Shown piece by piece: positions 1 through 4,691 of a stretch of 6,893 bases of DNA (the first letter of the stretch is position 1; the number at the start of each line of letters is the position of its first letter). The notes beneath the pieces were generated by a model. The model did no database searches. It was given only the letters and a program-made list of their open reading frames with translations, and had not been told where the DNA came from. The stretch is from contig CAMLLI010000229.1 in NCBI GenBank assembly GCA_946480685.1, positions 1 through 6,893 of the forward strand, written 5' to 3'. The position numbers were made by a program, and so were the translations under genes. This stretch comes from an uncultured Flammeovirgaceae bacterium (GTDB lineage: Bacteria; Bacteroidota; Bacteroidia; Cytophagales; Cyclobacteriaceae).

Positions 1-517
1 AGAGGAGACGCTGCAATCTGTTATTGAAGAGCATGGAAGAATAGATGCTGTTATCAACAATGCCGGTATAGACTATACCAAATCTATTGAAGAGTTAAGT
101 TATGATGAATGGCGCAGTGTGATTGATGTAAATCTTACCGGACCGTTTATCGTAACAAAGGCCGTATATCCGTATATGAAAAAGCAAGGCAGCGGTCACA
201 TCATCAACATCACGTCTACAGCATGCAAGCGTGCATGGCCCAATGCTTCGGCTTATCACGCCAGTAAATGGGGACTTACCGGACTGAGTCATGCTATACA
301 TTCTGAAGCACGCAAAGACAAAATAAAGATCACGGCACTGGTAGCGGGCGGTATGCAAACTCCATTTTTATTGGACCGCTTTCCGGATATAGATACTAAT
401 CTTTTGCAGAATCCGGAAAATGTAGCGGAGTCTATACGATATGTATTATGTCAGCCCAGCGAAAGTGTTATACCTGAGCTCATGGTAATTCCAATGACGG
501 AGACTTCATGGCCGTAG
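1..517 (+). CDS. short-chain dehydrogenase/reductase (SDR), 3' part only
   Basis: The reading frame enters from the left edge (first full codon at base 2) and stops with TAG at 515-517. About 171 residues are visible, so the N-terminal Rossmann beta-alpha-beta with the glycine-rich NAD(P) motif lies outside the window. The visible part carries the classical SDR landmarks: NNAG near bases 56-67, the DVNLTGPF segment with the structural Asn at 131-133, the catalytic Ser at 215-217, and YHASK with Tyr at 254-256, exactly 13 residues after the Ser, and Lys four residues further on. Together these form the Asn-Ser-Tyr-Lys tetrad of an active NAD(P)H-dependent oxidoreductase. The C-terminus ends in ETSWP, which I recall from FabG-like SDRs of Bacteroidota. 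The substrate cannot be told. A 3-oxoacyl reductase-like or sugar/alcohol dehydrogenase role is possible. The protein is probably soluble and cytoplasmic. No clear terminator follows the stop. Confidence 0.93.
   Translation, partial: EETLQSVIEEHGRIDAVINNAGIDYTKSIEELSYDEWRSVIDVNLTGPFIVTKAVYPYMKKQGSGHIINITSTACKRAWPNASAYHASKWGLTGLSHAIHSEARKDKIKITALVAGGMQTPFLLDRFPDIDTNLLQNPENVAESIRYVLCQPSESVIPELMVIPMTETSWP
65..79. repeat. perfect 7+7 palindrome GGTATAGACTATACC inside the SDR gene
   Basis: GGTATAG (65-71) and CTATACC (73-79) are exact reverse complements separated by one base. The stretch encodes Gly-Ile-Asp-Tyr-Thr just after the NNAG motif. It is an inverted pair of the hexamer that is over-represented across the whole window. 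A protein-binding site is possible but nothing else supports one. Confidence 0.6.
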
Positions 518-723
518 GGCGATACAGGCAGTTACTGAATTTACAACAGGACTATATAGTTGGATCTCGGAAGAGTACACTTCTGAAACCAAGTATATAA
601 TCCTTTTATATGTTATTTCGTTCATATTTTTTAAGCGCACCATCATTCCACATCAATCTTTTGTGTTAAAGTCTACAAAGAAATGAGTGATTCTCCCTAT
701 ACCACAAAACATAAAATGGGTGA

Positions 724-754
724 TGGACTTCCAGACTGTGTGCTGGTATTTTTG
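724..754 (+). promoter_or_regulatory. possible Bacteroidota-type promoter (weak -33)
   Basis: TATTTTTG at 747-754 matches the TAnnTTTG -7 consensus of the Bacteroidota primary sigma factor. Twenty bases upstream lies TGG (724-726), only two of three matches to the TTG -33 element. Transcription would start near 761 and run through the inverted repeat at 778-797 into the doubtful frame at 868. A -7 match alone is common by chance in AT-rich DNA. Confidence 0.25.
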
Positions 755-777
755 TAGCGCAGATTAAAGTTAAGTTC

Positions 778-797
778 GTATAGCGTATTGGCTATAC
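778..797. repeat. 7-bp perfect inverted repeat GTATAGC-N6-GCTATAC
   Basis: GTATAGC (778-784) and GCTATAC (791-797) are exact reverse complements around a six-base spacer. They could form a small hairpin in RNA or a dyad operator in DNA. No T-run follows, so it is not a typical Rho-independent terminator. Both arms contain the over-represented word CTATAC/GTATAG. Confidence 0.6.
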
Positions 798-867
798 CGG
801 CATTCCCCATTAATGTTTAATCGCTGGTCCTGACCAATTTTATAAACGTTCCTCGTGAGAGGGCACT

Positions 868-1164
868 ATGCGAATTTTCTTCCTTTTTCTTATCCGTTTT
901 TACAGCCTGTCGGTGGTGATTGATCATCCGCCCATTCCTGCGGAGAATGGATTTGATGAGATCTCGTTCGCAATCGAAGACGAACCGGAGCTTCCTGTAG
1001 TTTGCGAGGTAACGGAAGAAGAAGATGAGAATCAACACAGGTGGTATAGCATGTTCAACGCATTACCCCATTCAGTGAGTAACGGCTGCTTTCGAAAACC
1101 GGTAACTGATAAATTTCTTACCATCATCCCGCGGTATATTTTATACCTCAACATTCGAACATAG
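868..1164 (+). CDS. doubtful 98-aa hypothetical protein
   Basis: This is an open frame from ATG 868 to a stop at 1162-1164, preceded by an in-frame TGA at 856-858 and a purine-rich GAGAGGG five to eleven bases before the ATG. I do not recognise the product. The first 18 or so residues are hydrophobic (MRIFFLFLIRFYSLSVVI), like a signal peptide or membrane anchor. The middle (about residues 30-55) is strongly acidic, rich in Glu and Asp with few aromatics, and the tail is basic and hydrophobic. The acidic stretch looks more protein-like than random translation, which is the main argument for coding. Against it: no family resemblance, a competing minus-strand frame at 817-1038, and a position in a long spacer. 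It could be a decayed gene fragment or non-coding. Confidence 0.28.
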   Translation: MRIFFLFLIRFYSLSVVIDHPPIPAENGFDEISFAIEDEPELPVVCEVTEEEDENQHRWYSMFNALPHSVSNGCFRKPVTDKFLTIIPRYILYLNIRT

Positions 1165-1182
1165 AACGAGATTCCTGTCCAC

Positions 1183-1202
1183 ATAGATCTAAATATAGAT
1201 CT
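1183..1202. promoter_or_regulatory. tandem ATAGATCT boxes upstream of the carbonic anhydrase gene
   Basis: ATAGATCT occurs at 1183-1190 and again at 1195-1202, a 12-bp period. Each core AGATCT is itself palindromic, so the pair reads as both direct and inverted repeat. It lies 52-72 bases before the ATG at 1255. No TAnnTTTG box, indeed no TTG at all, is present between 1165 and 1254, so this gene may use another sigma factor or an activator. A role as operator is inference. Confidence 0.35.
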
Positions 1203-1254
1203 CTCCATTTATATACATCCATTACATTTTTAATCTATTTATCGCTTTCAAATT

Positions 1255-2022
1255 ATGAACAGGAAATTAGTTTTATCCTTAGCGTATTGTGTTGCTTTTG
1301 TTGTCTTTCAGGGTTGTGATGATGACGATGATGATGTCAAGACTACAACGACTACCGCTGCCGAATGGGATTACGAGAACGCTGATGCGTGGGGAACGAT
1401 CGGCTATACAGATTGTGCCGGTAAAGTGCAGTCGCCTATTAATATTAACACCGAGACAACTATAAAATCTACACTGCCAGAACTTCAGCTTGCCTATAAA
1501 AATTCAACATGGGGTGTAATTGACAACGGTCATACAATACAGGTAAACCTGAAGCAGTCCAACAAAATGGTATTAAATGGCACTACCTATAAAGTAATGC
1601 AGTTTCACTTTCACCACAAAAGCGAGCATACTGTTAATGGCAGCGCCTATGATATGGAAATGCACATCGTTCATCAGGACACAGTAACGAGCAACCTGGT
1701 AGTAGTAGGTATTTTTCTGAAGGAGGGTGACACCAACACGTTTCTTGAAAAAATATGGAGCGCTATACCGAGCGAGGTAAATAAAGAAGTTGTATCAACG
1801 GAGCGTATAGATCTCGTTAACGCACTTCCTTCTGATCTAAAATATTATACGTATACCGGTTCACTCACAACACCTCCCTGCAGTCAAGGCATCGACTGGG
1901 TTGTACTGAAGGAACCGATGGAAATTTCTGCTGAGCAGATCGAGAAGTTCTCTTCCATTCACGAGAACAATGCACGGCCAACACAACCTTTGAACAACCG
2001 CCAGGTGGTTGAGGGTATATAG
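1255..2022 (+). CDS. alpha-class carbonic anhydrase, lipoprotein
   Basis: Catalyses CO2 + H2O to bicarbonate + H+ with a zinc centre. The 255 residues start with a lipoprotein signal peptide: basic MNRK, a hydrophobic core, and a lipobox ending FQGC with the lipidated Cys at 21. Six Asp (22-27) and a Thr-rich linker follow. The catalytic domain spans about 37-255. Zinc ligands are His118 and His120 (QFHFH) and His137 (MEMHIVH). The gatekeeper pair is Glu124 (SEHTV) and Thr205 (in GSLTTPP), and the proton-shuttle His is His93 (DNGH). The substrate-pocket motif is complete, so the enzyme should be active. Cys54 and Cys209 sit where extracytoplasmic bacterial alpha-CAs form a disulfide. Length is normal for the family. 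The acidic run after Cys resembles the surface-export signal of Bacteroidota lipoproteins, so an outer-membrane, possibly outward-facing, location is likely. It appears to be transcribed alone. Confidence 0.96.
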   Translation: MNRKLVLSLAYCVAFVVFQGCDDDDDDVKTTTTTAAEWDYENADAWGTIGYTDCAGKVQSPININTETTIKSTLPELQLAYKNSTWGVIDNGHTIQVNLKQSNKMVLNGTTYKVMQFHFHHKSEHTVNGSAYDMEMHIVHQDTVTSNLVVVGIFLKEGDTNTFLEKIWSAIPSEVNKEVVSTERIDLVNALPSDLKYYTYTGSLTTPPCSQGIDWVVLKEPMEISAEQIEKFSSIHENNARPTQPLNNRQVVEGI

Positions 2023-2040
2023 AAATTACAGAGAGTTGAT

Positions 2041-2085
2041 TGTGCTCTGCCGGTTTCCGTGAGGAGATTAGCAGAGCATAATTTA
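2041..2085 (+). terminator. possible terminator hairpin after the carbonic anhydrase gene
   Basis: TGTGCTCTGC (2041-2050) pairs with GCAGAGCATA (2071-2080), ten pairs including one G-U, around a 20-base loop that can itself form a small CGG/CCG stem. An AT-rich stretch (ATTTATTTT) follows rather than a clean T-run. It sits 19 bases after the stop. A second weak stem, GGTGA (2114-2118) with TCACC (2134-2138), is followed by TTTTT (2139-2143) and could be the real stop site. Confidence 0.4.
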
Positions 2086-2155
2086 TTTTGAAGCTCGTCT
2101 GAAGTCACGATGTGGTGACGTGGAGAAAGTAAATCACCTTTTTCAAAGCGGATAT

Positions 2156-2187
2156 AAAAAAGAAACCCGACCGTCTGGTCGGGTTTC
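2156..2187 (-). terminator. Rho-independent terminator of tRNA-Leu / minus-strand cluster
   Basis: GAAACCCGACC (2162-2172) and GGTCGGGTTTC (2177-2187) form a perfect 11-bp GC-rich stem with a four-base loop. Read on the minus strand, the stem is followed by six T (A-run 2156-2161 on the plus strand). It begins one base after the tRNA 3' end. No terminator is seen between the two upstream minus-strand genes and the tRNA, so it may end their transcripts too. Confidence 0.9.
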
Positions 2188-2188
2188 G

Positions 2189-2270
2189 TACCTGAGGCCG
2201 GAATCGAACCGGCACGCCTTTCGGCACACGATTTTGAGTCGTGCGCGTCTACCAGTTCCGCCACTCAGGC
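2189..2270 (-). tRNA. tRNA-Leu (anticodon CAA)
   Basis: An 82-nt class II tRNA read on the minus strand. The acceptor stem is GCCTGAG (2270-2264) with CTCAGGT (2196-2190), where the first pair is G-U, and the discriminator is A at 2189. The anticodon stem CACGA/TCGTG encloses the loop CTCAAAA, giving anticodon CAA (plus-strand bases 2234-2236), which reads UUG leucine codons. The long variable arm TGCCGAAAGGCG is typical of tRNA-Leu, and the T-arm is GCCGG-TTCGATT-CCGGC. CCA is not encoded: CGA follows the discriminator, so CCA must be added by nucleotidyltransferase. A promoter and a terminator flank it closely. Confidence 0.96.
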
Positions 2271-2291
2271 ATGTTTTGTGGAAATGGGCTG

Positions 2292-2323
2292 CAAATATGT
2301 TCAAAGTTTTGCAACTCTCACAA
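2292..2323 (-). promoter_or_regulatory. tRNA-Leu promoter, Bacteroidota type
   Basis: On the minus strand TTG (plus-strand CAA, 2321-2323) is followed by 21 bases and CATATTTG (2299-2292), one mismatch from TAnnTTTG. Predicted initiation is near 2285, leaving about 15 nt before the tRNA 5' end at 2270, a normal tRNA leader. The -33 element abuts the stop codon of the upstream ABM gene (2324-2326). Confidence 0.55.
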
Positions 2324-2617
2324 TCATACCTCTATAAATTTATCAAGTGTGAATGCCTGCGTGCGTTCGCGGAAAAGTGTTTTCACCTGGCCCCATACCG
2401 TTCCAAACAGTTCAGACTTTCTGTAGCGCTCTAAATCCACAGGTCCATTCCAGTAACTTAAGGTTGTATACGTGTTGGGCTCGTCTGCATCTTTAAGTAG
2501 CTCGAGGTGCGTGCAGCCCTCCGAATTCCGGATATCTTTTTTATAAGTATTGAAAATTGTAAGAAACTCTTCGACACCTGCATCCGTAAAATGCATTCGC
2601 ACGATTCTTATGATCAT
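2324..2617 (-). CDS. ABM-domain small monooxygenase-like protein (YgiN-like)
   Basis: A 97-residue protein that is a single ABM (antibiotic biosynthesis monooxygenase) domain of the dimeric alpha-beta barrel fold. Features seen: the first strand IIRIVRMHF (2-10); the helix EEFLTIFNTYKKDIRN (16-31); the EGCTHLELLKD turn and strand (33-43); PNTYTTLSYW (47-56); DLERYRKSELF (61-71); then VWGQVKTLF. Length and order of elements match the family. Members include quinol monooxygenases, heme-degrading enzymes and many proteins of unknown substrate, which are usually cofactor-free or heme-binding and cytoplasmic. The substrate here cannot be told. ATG 2617 is the natural start, because the first strand begins at residue 2. 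The gene lies 75 bases downstream of the SAM hydroxide adenosyltransferase gene on the same strand, with no terminator between them, so co-transcription is likely. Confidence 0.9.
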   Translation of the reverse strand: MIIRIVRMHFTDAGVEEFLTIFNTYKKDIRNSEGCTHLELLKDADEPNTYTTLSYWNGPVDLERYRKSELFGTVWGQVKTLFRERTQAFTLDKFIEV

Positions 2618-2692
2618 AGTTTTAAAGTTTATAGCAATAGGTACTCTGCCAGACTGGTAGCCTCCACGTTGTTTCGCGTATGGCGTTAACCG

Positions 2693-3466
2693 CTATTCTT
2701 CAAACAAAATGCTTACCGTGCTGTCGTAGTCGAGTCCCAGTAACTCCGAAGCGTTGCCTTTGTAGATACCCACTTCGAGCAGGCCCAGGCTGTTGAATAC
2801 CATAAAACATTCGCCTTGCTCGGCCTGGTGATACTGTGTATGGATGCGTCTGAATTTTTCTCCGCCAAACTGAACGGTATATAATTTACCCTGGCTCAGA
2901 ATATCAAATGCCTCCTTCGGTATATTGGTAATGAGATTTCCCATGCCATCGACACGGATCACGGTGCCAGTAATTTGTTTCTTGGTGGCCTTTACCTGGC
3001 GGTCGATCATCTTCTTGAACGATGGCATTGGCTTGCCGAGATTGGTGATGGAAACACCACTGGCCAGTTTAACCGCTGCCGGCGCAAATACATCGCGCTC
3101 CGGAAATGTAGTGCTGATACTGTTGATAGTATTCAATTCGACCAGTTGCTGATGCGGTTTATCGCTGATTAATCCGAACAAACCGTTATCGCATCCAACA
3201 AAGAAATGATCTTCAAGTTGCAGCGCGATGAACGCATCACCGCGATTACCGATCGAGTCAACACCAACCAGGTGAACTGTACCTTTCGGGAAATCGCGAA
3301 ACACGGCACGCAATACAAAAGCAGCATGTCCTATATCCGAAGGTTTTATCTTGTGGCTGATGTCTTCCACCCGTATACCCGGATTGATGCTGATGATGCG
3401 GGCCTTGATGGCTGCCACGTAATGGTCACTTTCACCGGAGTCAGTAAGAAGGGTAACAATGGCCAT
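2693..3466 (-). CDS. SAM hydroxide adenosyltransferase family protein (DUF62), divergent
   Basis: A 257-residue protein of the family that hydrolyses S-adenosylmethionine to adenosine and methionine and is related to fluorinases/chlorinases. The N-terminal domain (about 1-145) shows TLLTDSGESDHYV (5-17, the family's TDFGxxDxYV), ISHKI (36-40), HLVGVDSIGNRGD (65-77), CDNGLFG (92-98) and FPERDVFAP (121-129). The smaller C-terminal domain (about 160-257) has VDGMGNLITNIP (172-183). Asp70 matches the catalytic Asp. However, the usual DPGVGxxR is degenerate (Asp77 where the catalytic Arg is expected, with an Arg at 75), and the usual FHGRD reads FPERD, so the catalytic His is lost. Fold assignment is firm; activity as a SAM hydrolase is uncertain. 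It is the first gene of a minus-strand cluster with the ABM gene and is divergent from phoH. I recall this neighbour pair from other Bacteroidota. Confidence 0.9.
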   Translation of the reverse strand: MAIVTLLTDSGESDHYVAAIKARIISINPGIRVEDISHKIKPSDIGHAAFVLRAVFRDFPKGTVHLVGVDSIGNRGDAFIALQLEDHFFVGCDNGLFGLISDKPHQQLVELNTINSISTTFPERDVFAPAAVKLASGVSITNLGKPMPSFKKMIDRQVKATKKQITGTVIRVDGMGNLITNIPKEAFDILSQGKLYTVQFGGEKFRRIHTQYHQAEQGECFMVFNSLGLLEVGIYKGNASELLGLDYDSTVSILFEE

Positions 3467-3468
3467 GG

Positions 3469-3499
3469 TTGATGCTGCGGCAGATATTCATTAATTTTG
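3469..3499 (+). promoter_or_regulatory. phoH promoter, Bacteroidota type
   Basis: TTG (3469-3471), 20 bases, then TAATTTTG (3492-3499), a full match to the TTG-N19-21-TAnnTTTG consensus. Predicted initiation is near 3506, giving a leader of about 150 nt before the TTG start of phoH. The -33 box lies only two bases from the start codon of the divergent minus-strand gene (3464-3466), so the two genes cannot be initiated independently in this DNA. Confidence 0.6.
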
Positions 3500-3610
3500 A
3501 TATGGCAAAGTAAAACATTTTAGTCCATATAGTGTATTGAACTTTGTGAACTCTGATGCGGTTAAAATTTATGCCATAGTACGTATCCGGATCGAACCCA
3601 CACCCGTAAC

Positions 3611-3625
3611 TCGTGAATAACACGA
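3611..3625 (+). other. small hairpin in the phoH leader
   Basis: TCGTG (3611-3615) and CACGA (3621-3625) pair around AATAA, 29 bases before the phoH start codon. Five pairs are little, and no known riboswitch or leader peptide is recognisable, so this is recorded as a structural feature only. Confidence 0.3.
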
Positions 3626-3654
3626 ACATGTTTCACATTTAATTCAAAAAATAG

Positions 3655-4614
3655 TTGATCGAAAAAACAGTAACACTTGAAAATATTTCGCTGATCGATT
3701 TCCTGGGAGTAGCGAACAAAACCATCGATACGCTGGCGGCAGCATTCCCGAAGAGTCGTATAATATCACGCGGAAACCAGATACATATCAAAGGATCTAC
3801 TTCTGAAATTGTGCAGATCGATGATATCCTGGCTTCGCTTATTGAGCATTACCATAAATATGGAAAGGTGACGGAAGAGAACGTTCAAAACTACATCTCG
3901 CACGAGCAGGAAATAATGCTGCCCGAAAATCAGCAGCCTGCCGATGATATTATCCTATACGGAACCAAGGGTAATCCTATAAAACCAAAAACTGTTAACC
4001 AGCAAAAACTGGTAGATGCAGTAAAGGAGAACGACCTGGTATTTGCACTCGGTCCGGCCGGAACCGGTAAGACCTATATTTCGGTAGCACTCGCGGTGCG
4101 GGCGCTCAAGAATAAGAATGTAAAGAAAATTATCATCACGCGGCCTGCTGTTGAAGCGGGAGAGAACCTCGGCTTTCTTCCGGGCGATTTGAAAGAAAAG
4201 ATCGATCCGTACCTGCGTCCTATTTATGACGGGCTTAACGATATGATACCTTTCGAGAAGCTTCGTTACTATATGGAACGTGAGATCATCGAAATTGCAC
4301 CGCTGGCCTATATGCGCGGACGTACACTGAACAACGCTTTCATTCTGCTGGATGAAGCGCAGAACACTACGCCTATGCAAATGAAAATGTTCCTCACCCG
4401 TATGGGGCCTGACTCGAAGATGATCGTAACCGGTGATGCTTCGCAGATCGACCTGCCATCCAAGCAAAGCTCAGGACTGAAAGAAGCGATCCGTATACTG
4501 CGCGATGTACGTGGTATAGGTATGGTGGAACTCAATGAGAAAGATGTAGTTCGCCACAGACTGGTGCGCGATATCATTGAAGCATACCATCGCGAAGCGA
4601 ACGACATTCGATAA
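3655..4614 (+). CDS. phoH: PhoH family P-loop ATPase
   Basis: A 319-residue cytoplasmic protein. Residues 1-100 form the N-terminal region usual in bacterial PhoH/YbeZ proteins (start TLENISLIDFLGV, then FPKSRIISRGNQIHIKG, a KH-like segment). The PhoH ATPase domain follows (about 105-310): Walker A GPAGTGKT (133-140), TRPAVEAGENLGFLPGDL (162-179), MRGRT (220-224), Walker B AFILLDEAQN (228-237, Asp233-Glu234) and TGDASQIDL (259-267). All ATP-binding motifs are intact. Family members are linked to RNA metabolism and ribosome biogenesis, often with YbeY; the phosphate-starvation link comes from E. coli. The start is TTG at 3655, because the in-frame codon just before it is the stop TAG (3652-3654) and translation from TTG gives the usual family N-terminus. 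It is divergent from the SAM hydroxide adenosyltransferase gene and followed by a strong terminator. Confidence 0.96.
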   Translation: MIEKTVTLENISLIDFLGVANKTIDTLAAAFPKSRIISRGNQIHIKGSTSEIVQIDDILASLIEHYHKYGKVTEENVQNYISHEQEIMLPENQQPADDIILYGTKGNPIKPKTVNQQKLVDAVKENDLVFALGPAGTGKTYISVALAVRALKNKNVKKIIITRPAVEAGENLGFLPGDLKEKIDPYLRPIYDGLNDMIPFEKLRYYMEREIIEIAPLAYMRGRTLNNAFILLDEAQNTTPMQMKMFLTRMGPDSKMIVTGDASQIDLPSKQSSGLKEAIRILRDVRGIGMVELNEKDVVRHRLVRDIIEAYHREANDIR

Positions 4615-4632
4615 GTATAGGGTATAAAATAT

Positions 4633-4679
4633 AAAGGAAGGTTAGGAATAGTCATTGCAATTCCTGACTTTCCTTTTTT
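4633..4679 (+). terminator. strong Rho-independent terminator between phoH and comEC
   Basis: Bases 4633-4649 pair with 4660-4676 along 17 bp (two G-T wobbles) around a ten-base loop, and the stem leads into the T-run 4674-4679. It lies 18 bases after the phoH stop and ends 12 bases before the comEC start codon. The matching A-run on the left arm is short, so plus-strand termination is the better reading. It may act as a terminator of phoH or as an attenuator for comEC. Confidence 0.85.
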
Positions 4680-4691
4680 ATTACTCGTTGT

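Larger units (their letters stand above)
518..867. other. intergenic stretch without a recognisable gene
   Basis: This AT-rich stretch follows the SDR stop. It contains only short open frames, such as one of 24 codons from ATG 683. I see no tRNA, no strong terminator with a T-run and no mobile-element ends. It does contain a promoter-like -7 box (747-754) and a 7-bp inverted repeat (778-797), listed separately. Confidence 0.6.

Noticed and set aside
817..1038. 73-codon minus-strand frame opposite the doubtful 98-codon gene
   Set aside because: Basic, low-complexity translation with no recognisable motif; no promoter seen. Weaker than the plus-strand alternative.
2189..2270. tRNA gene as an integration (att) site for a mobile element
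   Set aside because: No duplicate of the tRNA 3' end and no integrase gene is present in the window.
2120..2434. 104-codon plus-strand frame across the tRNA
   Set aside because: It runs through the terminator, tRNA-Leu and the 3' end of the ABM gene on the other strand; all three are better supported.
3570..3626. tRNA-like sequence on the minus strand (GGTTCGATCC plus an anticodon-like stem TCGTG/CACGA)
   Set aside because: There is a T-loop-like word, but the T-stem does not close, the stem-loop has a five-base loop, and no acceptor or D-arm can be drawn. Most likely chance, at best a fossil.
3441..3629. 62-codon minus-strand frame in the phoH leader
   Set aside because: It overlaps the start of the SAM hydroxide adenosyltransferase gene and the phoH promoter; composition is unlike a protein and no motif is seen.
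3955..4467. 170-codon open frame on the minus strand opposite phoH
   Set aside because: It lies entirely within the well-supported phoH frame, and its translation shows no family motif. Read as an antisense shadow.
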